This document shows positions 8,478 through 19,109 of a DNA stretch of 40,537 nucleotides, piece after piece; positions within the stretch are counted from its first letter, which is position 1; the number at the start of each line of letters is the position of its first letter. The position numbers and the translations under genes were made by a program. Under the pieces are notes generated by a model that was not told the origin of the DNA, made no database searches, and saw only the letters and a list, made by a program, of their open reading frames with translations. The DNA is from Irineochytrium annulatum (Eukaryota; Chytridiomycota; Chytridiomycetes; Chytridiales; Chytridiaceae), in the NCBI GenBank assembly GCA_027600665.1, contig JADGJL010000116.1:1-40537 (forward strand), read 5' to 3'.

Positions 8478-9881
8478 CTAAGCGGACGGCAACCTCGAAT
8501 GATAAGGCGGTGGCGACACTCCGCTCTGATCGCGCGCGGAGTCTCCCGTGAGTCTATCCAGCGCCGCCCGGAACATCAGTTTCGCATCCTCCGAAAGGCC
8601 CATCTCAACGCTCAAATCGTCGTCCGTCAGCGTCACCAGCCGCGCACCATCAACACCGCTGCCTGACAAGAGGACGTTAAACGTAAAAAAAAGTGGAGCG
8701 AAAAAAAACAAGCACACCTATAAATGCATTGACAATTGCCTTCCGGAGCTGGAGCTTGTCCTCGAGCCAGCGCGCGACGTCCAGTGTTGACCATGTCGCC
8801 ACATCCGGCATGACAGCATCTCTTGTAATTGAGTACGAGTTGGAATTCCCCCCGCGGGATGGTGCTACCGGTAACGCAGCCGAGGCCGCTGATATCGGGC
8901 TCTTTTCCACCATCGTCGAGGTTCCGGCCCCACCCGACATCAGCATCAGCCCATCCAATGACGGCGGCGGTATAGGCTCCTCATTTTGCGACACCCCGCT
9001 GCCGAATATTGGCATGCGCCTAGGAGCGTCAGCCATCGAGTTCAAGCGCGCAGGCCGCGACGGCTTTTTATCTACACGTGTTTCGTAGCGAAGAGACAAC
9101 TCCAAGGCTGACCCTTCAGCCGGCGAATTCGAGGTAATCACGTCAGCCGGGCCCAAGTGAGCCGCTTTCGTCACTCTCCACCTGCGGATCCAAATCGCAA
9201 CGCCGGCAGCCACAAAGCCGATCACCAGGACGGCGACGGCAACGCTAGCGATGATGACGGTGTTTGTCGAACCTCGCCCATCACCGCTGCCGCCAACAAC
9301 GGGCGACATCTGCATACCCGTCGTACCTGTCAAACCCGCTGCAACAGTCGACGTCTGCCCACCGGGCGCACCCGTCAAACTCGTTGCAGCAGGATCACCA
9401 GCAGCCGCCGCACCCGAGGAAGCCGCGGGGGCCAGCGAGAGAGAGGTAGCCAGCGATGAAGATACAGCCGAAGCCTGCGCGCAGTCTGCAAGTTGGGTGT
9501 TTTGATACTTGGCCAGATTGATGGTGTCGGCCGAGCAGTTATTCTTAAAGCAATCGATGAGGCTGCTGTACTGATGGAAACGAGCGTGAACAGGTGGGTA
9601 AGGATGCGCGATCCCCCTACCCTACCCTGAAACAAAGACACTGGTAGTATGCGGCCTTGTTGTTCTTCTGAAGACTGCAGAGAGCCTCAAATGAGGCGTA
9701 TCCTTGTACGGAGGCGTCGAAGAGGAGAACAGCAACGCAGCTATCATACGCGGTCTGTCAGTCGATCAGAACGGAGAACGGGATTAGAGAAAGAAGGAAA
9801 ACACTGATCACAGCATAACGTCACCTGCGCTATGCCGCAGGTAGCCGGGTAAGGTGCCGCGGTGGGCCCTGTAGCAGCCAT
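8478..9881 (-). CDS. Single-pass membrane protein: 8-Cys (C-x-C) ectodomain, TM, SAM domain, PPPY tail
   Basis: Four exons, 9881-9825, 9754-9626, 9570-8718 and 8662-8478 (introns 70, 55 and 55 nt), give 407 aa. Ectodomain cysteines 15, 25, 45, 58, 60, 69, 74 and 92 follow C-x9-C-x19-C-x12-C-x-C-x8-C-x4-C-x17-C, matched in the gene at 15830. The stretch YYQCLC...DCFKNNC resembles the CLC...CYNNCP module I recall from fungal GPI-anchored Ser-rich proteins. A Ser/Ala/Thr stalk, a TM helix at about 167-190, IRRWR, a SAM domain at about 322-385 and PPPY at 397-400 follow. No signal peptide is visible at the ATG at 9881 or at the upstream in-frame ATG at 9962, so exon 1 is uncertain. The upstream DNA is a rearrangement junction with a plus-strand pseudogene, which may have removed a leader exon. 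Confidence 0.74.
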
Positions 9882-9898
9882 CAGGGCGTGGTCGTCGA

Positions 9899-9951
9899 TT
9901 GTGTTCCGTCTTTTTGGCCATGTACGAACGGATGGACATATCGACGAACAC
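9899..9951 (-). promoter_or_regulatory. TTGTGTTC/GAACAC half-site pair and AAAAAGACGGAACACAA element
   Basis: On the minus strand, AAAAAGACGGAACACAA (complement of 9899-9915) lies just upstream of the ATG at 9881, and a GTGTTC (complement of 9946-9951) lies further upstream, forming a spaced inverted repeat with it. The element closely matches those before the genes at 13876, 15830 and 19695. Confidence 0.45.
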
Positions 9952-9964
9952 CGCTCATCCATCG

Positions 9965-10894
9965 CTGGTGTTCGGCTTCGTGACTGTCGGCGTCGAGTTT
10001 TAGATCCGCAGGCGGAGAGCGACGAAGGCGGTTCACATCTACCCTATCGCGCGCGGCGTCGGGCATGATGGCCGCCGCCGTTCAGATCACGGTGCGACAA
10101 CACCGCAGGAGGACAGCGGCGAAAGGTAGCCGTGACGGCTGCTGCCGTGGACGTGACCAACATAGACCTGGCGCCCGGTCCGAAGGGTGGCGGGGTGGGT
10201 TGGAAATGTAGCTTTCTTACGAACCACTTCCAGCGGGTGGTGTGACCGAGTTCAAGGCTTCGATCCCGTACGATCCCGCAGCCAACGTCGAGCCCGCACC
10301 GCCTCGGCGTGCGGCCTAGTTAGCCGTGGTGTCCACGCATGGCGGCAACGGCGAGGCTGTCCAAGGTAGAGCAGACCTCGCGGCCTGCTACCGTCCGCCT
10401 TGGATGGATGTCCAGCAGGTGGCTGACGCCGACCCCTCGAGGACGCTTTTAAGGAAACTCCCGACATCAGTTGTTGGGGGGCCTGGGATCTTGGCGTCAA
10501 ACGAGATTTCGCCGCTACTACTGAGCGGTGGGATGTTTTCGACGCCCGGAGATGCTTTCGCGATGACTGATGTGGGGACATGGTCATCACAGGACGTGGC
10601 GCGCTGGCTCGAGGACAAGCTCCAGCTCCGGGAGGCGATCGTCAATGCATTCAAAGGTATGGTGGTTTTTCCGCTCCACTTTTTCAACGTGCTAACGGAT
10701 TCTTGTCAGGCAGCGGTGTTGACGAAGCGTGGCTGTCGACGTTGACGGACGAGGATTTGAGCACTGTGATGGGTCTTTCGGAGAAGGCGACATTATGGTT
10801 CCGGGCGGCGTTGGAGAGACTCCCGGGAGGCACCGCGCGCGATGAGAGCGTAATGGCGCCTCCGCCGTATCATTCCAGGTCGCCGTCCGCCAAG
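9965..10894 (+). pseudogene. Mosaic SAM-receptor pseudogene (TM and tail only, stop gained and stop lost)
   Basis: 9965-10040 matches the TM/stop-transfer region of the 8-Cys gene (..GFVTVGV.., then IRRRRATKA) but with a stop. From about 10050 the sequence switches to a decayed copy of the TM and tail of the genes at 17420 and 19695 (GVTEFKASIPYDPAANVEP region). A TAG at about 10317-10319 sits where the paralogs have a Ser codon. From 10326 on, the tail, SAM domain, SAM intron (10657-10709) and APPPYHSR are well preserved. At 10892-10894 the paralogs' TAG stop is AAG, extending the frame to 11020 with KKQRPRSS and more. There is no ectodomain. The SAM half may still be transcribed, but no start or leader is credible. 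Confidence 0.7.
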
Positions 10895-11039
10895 AAACAG
10901 CGTCCGCGTTCCTCTTTTGACCGTTGGTTTTTGCAGGTTTTACGCCTTAGCTCTTTGGCTGCATTTCTTTTCGTGCGTTTCTCTCCGCTTTTATTCTCCT
11001 CAAGTAAATACACTTCGTGAGAATCCGCATGTCAGCCGA

Positions 11040-11097
11040 CGGACGACCACGTCCGATTATACCCAGCATCAACCACGAACACGAGTTTTCTGTGTTC
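11040..11097 (+). promoter_or_regulatory. CGG-N10-CCG palindrome plus GAACAC...GTGTTC inverted repeat
   Basis: CGGAC-gaccac-GTCCG at 11040-11055 is a perfect inverted repeat with the CGG-N10-CCG geometry used by some fungal Zn2Cys6 factors such as Put3. GAACAC (11077-11082) and GTGTTC (11092-11097) form a second palindrome. The start codon is at 11188, after the shared leader ggcgacatcagcgaggctgcc. Confidence 0.55.
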
Positions 11098-11187
11098 ACC
11101 TTCCCTTCCCTTCCCTCGCGCATTGCAACCATCCCCTCTCGAGGCGCGTGCTCGTCGCCGGCGACATCAGCGAGGCTGCCAGCTGCA

Positions 11188-13015
11188 ATGCTCCCCGCGA
11201 CGCCCAATGCCGCGCTCATCGCTCTGATCGCAGTCGTCGCTATGACAGTTTGGGCCGCGGCCGACCAAGTGGTGCGTTCGCTCTGTGCTCGTGCGCACGT
11301 TACTAATGCAAACAACCAGGGCAGCACAGACTTCATTGTGCGCGTCATCGAACGCGGCAACGGAATCACTTGGGACTATGATACCACCATCAACGCGGGC
11401 CAGTCCGTGCGCTGGCACAACGAAGTCATCTGGATTGTCGCCTCTGTACATCAACAGGACCAACCGAACGCATGCGCAAAATCCAGCCAAACCGTCATCA
11501 ACGTCGGGAACTTCACGGCCTCCTTCTCCGATGCCGTCGTTTTCCGGACGCCGGGGACTTACTATTGGTACTTGGACCCACATTCGGTCAACCTCCCTCC
11601 CTCTGCACACCAGTGCATCGAAGGGGCAATCATGGTCTTGGGCCCGCCGGCTCCGGAAGCATCCACCGGATCGGTGGCACCGTCGCCTACAACTGTGAGT
11701 ACTTAAAGCATCACAATTGACCGGCGAGGAGGCATGGAAAATGAGCAAAGAATGGGGTTGAGAGGAAGTTGGGCTTCTCCGTCCTGGACATCTTGAACAT
11801 CAGCAAATTTATTCGCTGCTGAATTACTCCCTTCTGAAGAAAATTCTATCGTTAAAAATAGGTTCCATCCACCACAACCGTCCACTTCGGAAACGCTGGC
11901 GTCCTCAATCAATCCGTGACCATCACTGAGGGCGACTCCGTACAATGGCAGGGTGATGTCCCGGGCTCCGTTTACCAAGAGGACGGGCCGGGCCAATGCA
12001 AGGAGTCGCGTGCGAACGTCACCATCGCGGTCAACAACATCTTTATCGGTGGCGGTGTATCGAATGCCATCGTCTTTGCAGTCCCGGGCATCTACTACTG
12101 GTTCGTCACGAAATCGATACAGAACAACACGATTGTGCCGTGTACGTCGAGCTCAGAAGGGGCTATTACGGTGCTGCCTCTGAGCACAACCGCTGTCAAC
12201 GGACGTGGGTCGCCACCCGCAGGCGCTATCGCTGGCATAGTCCTTGCTTCCGTCATTGTGGCGGGCTTGCTAGCTGCTGGCGCCACGATCTGGATCCGCA
12301 AACGGAGGGCAGAGAAAGCGGCGCGCAAGCTTGGGGAGGATGTCGGCCCCGTCGACTTGATACAGCCGTCGGCGGCGGAAGTGACAGATTTGGAGATTTC
12401 GGTTCCCTACGAGTCTCCCACGCTATTGAAGCCTTTGCCTTCTGCGCCCGTCGACATGATACAGCCGTCGGCGGCGGAAGTGACAGGTTTGGAGATTTCG
12501 GTTCCCTCCGAGTCTCCCACGCTATTGAAGCTTCTGCCTCCTGCGCGAGTGGCCTCGATGATTAACTTACCAGTACGTCCGTCGGGTGGTGAGAACCCAA
12601 CGTTGGGACACATCGTCGCTCTGCCGGATGTAGCCGCATGGTCTACCGAAGACGTGGCATGCTGGCTTGAGGATAAGCTATTGCTTCGGCCCCAGATCGT
12701 GGCTTTATTCCGAGGTAAGAGCGTTTTCTTCGAGAAAATACCGTCCCATGTTGCTTACGAATGTCATCAGACGGCGATGTGAACGGAACACGGCTCATGG
12801 CTATGACCGACGAAGATTTAAGTTACCGGCTCGGTCTGACGTCTGTGGACTCCAGGCAAATGTTCCGGGTAGCGTTAGGAAACCTTACGGGAAGTGCCGC
12901 AGCAAGCGGTGAAGGTGGGGAGGCGCCGCCGCCTTATCTCTCCAGGACGCGTCCGACGTTGCCATCTACGATGTCTTCTGCTACGATGCCTTCTGCTACG
13001 ATACCTTCTGCTTGA
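11188..13015 (+). CDS. Single-pass membrane protein: two cupredoxin-like domains, TM, SAM domain, PPPY tail
   Basis: Four exons, 11188-11271, 11320-11694, 11862-12714 and 12771-13015 (introns 48, 167 and 56 nt), give 518 aa. The first intron is supported by the paralog at 22018, where the same segment carries an in-frame TAG. Signal peptide 1 to about 25 (ends WAAADQ). Domain 1 (about 29-137) and domain 2 (about 154-262) each have G-[QD]-S-V-x-W, a mid Cys, P-G-x-Y-Y-W and C...EGAI-x-VL, the plan of a cupredoxin-like sandwich. The His-Cys-His-Met copper set is not conserved, so structural disulfides are more likely. TM about 275-298, IRKRR, a 33-residue tandem duplication, SAM about 413-476, then APPPYLS and a MPSAT/IPSA repeat ending. 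Ligand unknown. Confidence 0.85.
12351..12548 (+). repeat. 99-bp tandem duplication in the cytoplasmic tail
   Basis: Units 12351-12449 and 12450-12548 differ at only a few bases and each encodes VD[LM]IQPSAAEVTxLEIS-type sequence (33 codons, in frame). The related gene at 22018 has a single unit, so the duplication is recent. Confidence 0.85.
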
Positions 13016-13875
13016 ATTTTTTTGTCCAACCTCTTGCGTCGAAACGTTGTCTTCTTCGACAATCGGCATCTCCTCTTATCTACATACTTTTTCATCATGT
13101 CCTTGTTATCCCCTTAAACTCCGGCGAACATGTTTATCATTCAAGTATGATGTTGGTTCTTTTCTGCTTGCGCTTACTGAGTTAGAACCTCATACTCTTA
13201 CGCGATGTTAATCATAAATGTGGGATCGTAATTATCCGATTCCTGTCTGAATAAAGCGATATAATCCATTTGCACCGTCTGCCACGTTGCTAACACTGCA
13301 TCTCGATGTCCCCAAGGGTAAGAGATCTCATGCAGGTTGGGCTCCGTGATCATCATTTTTGTAGGAAGTTCGCCGTTACAACGTCTGTAATAGTACCAGA
13401 TTTATTACCTATCCCAGAAATAAACAACGACCAAACGTGCTCGCATGCATAGAAAGCAAATAACGCTCATAAAAGCGTCCGAGCCCCGGCCCGCGAGTAA
13501 TTGATTAAATATAATAATTATAACGACGGGGTTAAACACTTGAAAACATATATACCCAGCAGAAATCAGGAGCGTCGACATAGAGCGGAAAGATGTGTGT
13601 GGGAGTTCCAACTCGATGCCATCACCGTGCCAGATTGGCGCCGTGCCGATGGCTTGAGGAAAAGCTTCAGCTTCGGCTATTGCATTTTAGGGTATGAAAG
13701 ATGTTGCGCTCCACTTTCTATCGTATAAATTGTTATTATAATAAGCCGCAGTGTCGACGATGAGCTCGGATGTTGACGAACCGAATCTAAAATGAGGAGG
13801 CTAAAAGCGGGCCGTAATGCACGTAAAAATGAATGCAGGATAGAGAAACAATCGAAAAAGCATGAAAACTTGTTT
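13016..13875. other. Intergenic, convergent 3' ends
   Basis: AT-rich spacer between the convergent genes at 11188 (+) and 13876 (-). 13020-13410 aligns with 23955-24635 downstream of the paralog at 22018 (shared gaacatgtttatcatt, ttagaacctcatact, aagttcgccgttac), so the cupredoxin gene was duplicated with its downstream flank. No gene seen. Confidence 0.5.
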
Positions 13876-15402
13876 CTACGCAGCAACGATGCTGGAGTGG
13901 TACGGCGGGGGCGCCACCAGGGTCCCACCACCCGCAGAGCCTCTCACGAGTCTTTCCAACGCCGCCCTGAACATCAGCTTCACGTCCTCTGACAGTCCCA
14001 TCTGAATGCTTAGGTCCTCGTCCGTCAACGTCATGAGGCGCGCGCCATCAACGTTGCTGCCTAATTACACCCGCGTTAAAAAAGGCGAGAATGAGATAGT
14101 CATTTTTACCCTTGAATGCATTCACGACCGCAGGCCGGAGCTGCAGGCTGTCCTCGAGCCAGCGTGCCACGTCCGCAGTTGACCATCTTGCCACCTCCGG
14201 CATCACGACGGTATCCCCGGACGTCGAAGCCATCCCAACGCTACGAGTTGGTGGCGGTCGCCTCTCCAACGACGGCGAGATCCCAGACCCGCCAACAACC
14301 GAGGGTGGGAGGACTTTTCCCAATATTGTCGTTGAGGGGTCGGCGCTCATCCTCATGCGAACATCCGCACCGCGGCCGCCGCCCGTCGGCTGCGGAGATT
14401 CCTCCTCTATCTTCGACAGCCTCGCCGCCGCCGCCGCCGCCGCGACGACCTCCCGCGTGGACTCCACTGTCAGCGAGGCCGCACGTCGAGGCGGTGAGGG
14501 CTTGACGTCGGCGGCTGCGGGATCGAACGGGATCGAAGCCTTCAGCTCGGCCACACTACCCGGTGGAAGGGGTTCGTACGGGATCGAAGCCTTCAACTCG
14601 GCCACAGTACCCGGCGGAATGGGTTCGTAAGGGATCGACACCTCCAACCCAGTCACACCATTCTTCGGGCCGGGCGTCAGGTGCACGTTGGCCATGTCCA
14701 TGGCCGCAGCCCTCGCGGCTGCTTTCGCCTCGGCCCGCCTACGCTGTCGTCGCATGCAGATGGAGATGCCGGCGGCCATCATGCCCAGCACTGCAAGGCC
14801 CCCGATGCCTGCGCCGGCGATGACGCCAATCGACGGTGTCGACGATGCGCTTGCCTGTGTTTGATCGGATGACGACGAGCTTGACGGCGAAGACGGAGTT
14901 GATGACGGCGCCCGCGACACCGTGGCTCCCGGCGGCAGTACGGTGATGACGCCCTCATTGCCCATCTTGCAGGCCTGGCCGGGGGCCATGCCGGACACGT
15001 CGGCGTACCAGTAGTACACCCCAGCCGTCCAGTGGGTTCCACGCCCGACGTGCTTTGTGACGCTGCCGCCCGCGGACGCCGGGTTGCCCTCGTTCAACGT
15101 GGCGGAGGCGACGCACCGGCCCGGCGCGTCCTCCATGTAGACGAAGTACTCAAAGTCCGTCGACGTCTGCCAGAAGACGCTGGAGCCGTCGCCGGGGACG
15201 GTGATGGCTGTCGGCGAGATGCCGAGGCCGTTCGCCGCGGTGCCGTTGCCGAGCCAGACGGCTATCTGATCAGCCTGTGTTTGTGCGTTGAACTGGTCAG
15301 TTTGAGCCCATCTCCTGCAAGGGGTTCACGGGCAATGACCTGGACCACCGCGGCTGCCGCAACGGCGACGACGACGACGGCCAGGCGCGTGGTCGAGCTC
15401 AT
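13876..15402 (-). CDS. Single-pass membrane protein: one cupredoxin-like domain, TM, SAM domain, PPPY tail
   Basis: Three exons, 15402-15340, 15274-14110 and 14060-13876 (introns 65 and 49 nt), give 470 aa. The first intron (GTCATT...ACACAG) is supported by the aligned intron of the gene at 19695. Signal peptide 1 to about 21 (Val/Ala-rich). The cupredoxin-like domain spans about 22-135: AVWLGNGTA, Cys75, GVYYWYADV, Cys123 and EGVITVLP. A Ser stalk, TM about 170-195, three juxtamembrane repeats of the 17-residue ELKASIPYEPLPPGSVA type, PSPPRRAAS, an Ala run, SAM about 385-448 and PPPY at 460-463 follow. It is the closest relative of the 19695 gene but has fewer repeats. It starts head-to-head with the gene at 15830. 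Confidence 0.84.
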
Positions 15403-15415
15403 AGCTGAGGTGGGA

Positions 15416-15434
15416 CTTGTGCTCCGTCTTTTTT
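15416..15434 (-). promoter_or_regulatory. AAAAAGACGGAGCACAAG upstream element
   Basis: Minus-strand 18-mer 14 bp upstream of the ATG at 15402; identical to the plus-strand copy at 19656-19673 before the paralog at 19695, and two bases different from the one at 15796-15813. Confidence 0.5.
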
Positions 15435-15781
15435 GCATGGGGCGTGCAAGCCTTGAGCAGGTCTGGTTATCACGCTTGTGCCATTGGCGCCTCGATGGTG
15501 GGACGGAAATGGCTGCTGAGCCGGGCCAACCCGCGTCGCCGAGAGTGGCCGCTCACGGGCGTGGCGCCGGGTCCGGATATGTCCAACAACCCTGTGGGCG
15601 AGGCAGCCGTGCCCGACGCGCTCCAATGGTGGCGGGAGCGAGAGCATCAAACGTTGGGAGTACGGTCGAATGTTCTTATTTATCGATTTAACAGTACTAA
15701 CCTCACTCCCTAAATGACCGCCAACGAGATAACCACCTGTTTTAATTCAGCTAAAGGTTTTGGCGCGTGTATGAAGGAGTT

Positions 15782-15813
15782 TTGTGTTCACATGGAAAAA
15801 GACCGAACACAAG
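15782..15813 (+). promoter_or_regulatory. TTGTGTTC...GAACACAA inverted repeat with AAAAAGACCGAACACAAG
   Basis: TTGTGTTC (15782-15789) and GAACACAA (15805-15812) are perfect 8-bp inverted repeats with a 15-bp spacer, ending 18 bp before the proposed ATG at 15830. Confidence 0.5.
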
Positions 15814-15829
15814 CTTCAACGAAGAGGCA

Positions 15830-17100
15830 ATGGCCACTGTCGCCACGTCGGTGTCCACGTCGGGGTGGGCCGCGAATCCGTATCACGGAAACTGCGGGGC
15901 CAACCAGGTATGGCTGTTGAGAGGGTGGAGATGGGAAACGACGCGGAGGCGATCTCCGACGACGCCACCGTCCAATTGTCCCTCATTTCCTTCTCTCCTT
16001 GCACCTTTCAACTGAAGGCATCCTCTCGTTGAGCAGAACAACTTCGACCTCTGCGTCCACAACCTCCTCGCCGACAGCTCCAAGAGATCCTTCGTCACCG
16101 TTGAGGGCTATTGCTCTTTCCAGCCGGACACCTACTACCAGTGCCTCTGCGACCGCTACAACCGCCTCGTCCAGTGCTTCACCAACAACTGCGCGACCGA
16201 CACCGTCAACGTTGTGGACTACCAGCACTCCGAGTCCGCCGACTGCTCTATCGCGTCCCAACTGGGTCAGTCGCCAACCGTAGGGTCGGCGACCCCGCCA
16301 AGCAAACAGGTGACGATCGATATCGACAGCGCTACGGCGGCGTATATTATCGTCCTCATGGTGGTGGGCATCACGGCCCTCGGAGGTGTGGTCTGGAACT
16401 GTGTGGTCTGGATCCGTAGGTGGAGGGCGACCAAAGCGGAGCAAGCGGGTCCCGTCGACCCGATACCGCCTCGTTCGGCAACCGGATGGACGGGTATAGA
16501 CGTGTCTCATCGCTGTGACCCGCCTCTGGAGGTTAAGCTACCACCACTTGCGCGTGCGGCCTTGCCGACTGAGGTACCGTCCCGCATGTCAGGTTTCGGC
16601 ATCGGGTTGTCGATGGCGGAGCCTGTGCCGCCGCCATCATTGGATGGGCTGATGCCGATGTCGGATGGCGCCGGATTTTCGACGATGGTGGACAAAGGCC
16701 CGATATCAGTGGTTGAGCCATCCCGCGGTGAAAGGTCCAGCACGTACTCAATTACTATGGATGCCGTCACATCACCGGATGTGGAGACATGGTCAACGCT
16801 GGACGTTGCGCGATGGCTCGAGGACAAGCTCCAACTTCGGCCCGCCATCGTCAATGCATTCAAAGGTGTGACAGAGTTTACCCTCCACTTCCTGTCTTCT
16901 AAATTGTTATCATAGGCAGCAATGTTGACGGCGCGCGGCTCCGGACGTTGACGGACGAGGATTTGAGGGTTCAGATGGGTCTTTCCGAGGAGGCGAAAAT
17001 AATGTTCAGGGCCGCGTTGGAGAGACTCACGAGGGACGCCGCGCGCAATCCGAGCGGAGTGTCGCCACCGCCTTATCACTCCAAGTTGCCGTCCGCCTAG
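15830..17100 (+). CDS. Single-pass membrane protein: 8-Cys (C-x-C) ectodomain, TM, SAM domain, PPPY tail
   Basis: Three exons, 15830-15907, 16037-16865 and 16916-17100 (introns 129 and 50 nt), give 363 aa. Cysteines 22, 32, 52, 62, 64, 73, 78 and 96 match the gene at 8478-9881 in all spacings except one (x9 instead of x12), but this gene lacks the intron after the C-x-C that its relative has. The core is YYQCLCDRY, then QCFTNNC. A short stalk, TM about 127-152, IRRWR, a Pro-rich tail, SAM about 278-341 and SPPPYHS near the end follow. No signal peptide is apparent: residues 1-26 are polar, and the longer in-frame start at 15767 is not hydrophobic either. The 5' end is therefore uncertain, or the protein needs another route to the membrane. 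Confidence 0.76.
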
Positions 17101-17272
17101 AAACAGCGATGTCCGGGTTTCCGCTCCTACATTGTTGGTTTTTTAGCCATTCTTTCGCTGCATTCTTTTACGTGCATTTCTGTCCGTCTTCTCCTCATAA
17201 TAAATTAGTGCTTTATACCGCCAGCGGCTCCTCATGACGAGAATTTGCCATCCATGCATGACCAGTATCCCC

Positions 17273-17327
17273 CGGACTACAACGTCCGATAACCTAGGGT
17301 CGTACACGAACACCAGTTTCTGTGTTC
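17273..17327 (+). promoter_or_regulatory. CGG-N10-CCG palindrome plus GAACAC...GTGTTC inverted repeat
   Basis: CGGAC-tacaac-GTCCG at 17273-17288, then GAACAC (17308-17313) and GTGTTC (17322-17327). This is the same arrangement and spacing as before the genes at 11188 and 22018. The leader ggcggcatcagcgaggtt precedes the ATG at 17420. Confidence 0.55.
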
Positions 17328-17419
17328 GCCTTGCCCATTGCAATCAAAATCTCAATCTCAGTGATCTGCCCTTGGTGGACTCGTTGCGGGCGGCATCAGC
17401 GAGGTTCCACTTCCCGGCG

Positions 17420-18942
17420 ATGGCCTCCCCGATCTCCATCACGGGCTCGACGTTCCCGACGCTCCAGCTCCCTTCCTGTTACCGGGCGCTCAACGCCTTG
17501 TCCTTCCCCTTCACCTCCCCCAACTCCTCAGCGCCCTTCGGCCTCCCGCCCTCAATCTTCCCCGCATCCAACAACGACCCGTCCTTGCTGTGCTCCCCGC
17601 TCTGCCACTCCCTCGCCGCCTCCGTCCACGCCGACCCCGCAGCAGTCGGCTTTGTTGCCTACAACAACCAGCTCAAGACCGGCGTGCCCTGCGTCGGGTT
17701 GGCGCAGGGCGACCGGGGCCTGTGCTGCAAGTGCTTGTTGCTGCCGGATCTCGAGGGCGTGCTTCTTGCGCCGCAAGTCGACGATGCCGCGTGCCCGCTG
17801 TGCGTTGATGGGATGACCGGACGGTGCTCGGACGTGCAGGCCGGCTTGATCGGCGGGAGCGTCGTGTGGATTGAGAGGGTGAACAGCACAGCAGCGTTCG
17901 CGACGGGACAGGTGGTGTCGTTCGTGCCGTTCACGACGTTCGCGTCCACTTCCGGAGTAACCAGTGCCACCACGACGACCGCCGCCGAGCAAACTCACGT
18001 GGGCTCATCGTCTACGCCGTCGACCGGTGCTATCGCGGGGGGCGTCGTTGGGGCCATCGCGGCGCTTGGCGTGATGGCCGCCGCCGTTGCGGTCTGGGTG
18101 CGACGAAAACGCAGGGAGGTCGCCGCAAAAGGAGCCGCGAGGGGTGCTGCCATCGGCGCGGGCAACGTGGACTTGGTTCGGCGTTCGCAGGGTGGTATGG
18201 CTGGGTTGGAGGTGTCGATTCCGTATAAGCCCCGTCCGGCAGGTGTGACGACTGTTGTGGCTCCGGTGGAGGCTTCGATCCCGTACGAGCCCGCAGTTAA
18301 CGTCGAGCCCGCGCCGCCTCGGGAGCCCGTACCGCCTCGGCGTGCAGGTTCGTTAGCCGTAGAGCCCACGCGGGAGGTCGTGGCCGCAACGGCGAAGCTG
18401 TCAAAGATAGTGGAGACTTCGCGGCCGGCTAACGTCGGCCTTGGGGTGGATGTCCAGAGGGTGGCTGGTGCCGAGCTTTCAACGACGTTGCTAGGGAAAC
18501 TCCCGACGTCAGTTGTTGATGGGCCCGGGATCTCGGCGTCGAAGGAGAGGACGCCGCCACTAATGAGCGGTGGGACGATTTTGGCGCCCGGGGATGCTTT
18601 CGTGATGCCTGATGTGAGGACATGGTCAACACAGGACGTGGCGCGCTGGCTCGAGGACAAGCTCCAGCTCCGGAAGGCGATTGTCAATGCATTCATAGGT
18701 ATGCTGGGTTTTTTTTTTTTCGTGTTCCGCCTTTTTTACGTTCTGAACTATTGTCAGGCAGCGGTGTTGACGGTGCGCGGCTGGTGACGCTAACGGATAA
18801 GGATTTGAGCGTTGAAATGGGTCTTTCGGACGAGGCGAAATTGATGTTCCGGGCGGCGTTGGAGAGACTCACCGGAGGTTCCGTGCGCGAACAGAGCGAA
18901 GTAGCGCCACCGCCTTATCACTCCCGGTTGCCGTCCACTTAG
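17420..18942 (+). CDS. Single-pass membrane protein: unrecognised 10-Cys ectodomain, TM, SAM domain, PPPY tail
   Basis: Two exons, 17420-18698 and 18758-18942 (59-nt intron), give 487 aa. I chose the ATG at 17420 because it directly follows the leader shared with the genes at 11188 and 22018; the frame is open back to 17234. The ectodomain (about 1-175) has ten cysteines, including L-C-S-P-L-C, C-C-K-C and C-P-L-C, and I do not recognise it. A Thr-rich stalk, TM about 203-227 (GAIAGGVVGAIAALGV), basic residues, two degenerate LEVSIPYKP/VEASIPYEP motifs, PVPPRRAGS, SAM about 402-465 and PPPY at 477-480 follow. The TM and tail match the 19695 gene closely although the ectodomains are unrelated, which points to module exchange. 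No signal peptide is visible at either start, so the N-terminus is uncertain. Confidence 0.77.
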
Positions 18943-19109
18943 AAACGGCGATATCCGAGTTCACGCTCCTCCCTTGTTGGTTCTTTTTACCCAGTTTTGC
19001 GCTGCATTCTTTTTTACGTGCATTTTCTCTCCGCTTATATTCTCCTCATAATAATATCTTGCTTGAGACACCGCCACTGGTTCGTATGTGAGAATCTGTT
19101 TGGCTCCCC

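Larger units (their letters stand above)
15403..15829. other. Divergent promoter region
   Basis: 427 bp between the start codons at 15402 (-) and 15830 (+). It carries the AAAAAGACGGAGCACAAG element (minus strand, 15416-15434) and the TTGTGTTC...GAACACAA palindrome (15782-15812). No gene in the middle is supported. Confidence 0.5.

Noticed and set aside
13016..13875. Possible tRNA or other small RNA in AT-rich spacers
   Set aside because: I found no convincing cloverleaf, T-arm consensus or B-box; a tRNAscan would decide.
14112..14630. 172-codon plus-strand frame
   Set aside because: Antisense of the tail of the 13876 gene; a mirror of its repeats.
17552..17998. 148-codon minus-strand frame
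   Set aside because: Antisense of the 10-Cys ectodomain, which has signal in the plus strand (cysteine pattern, TM, spliced SAM).
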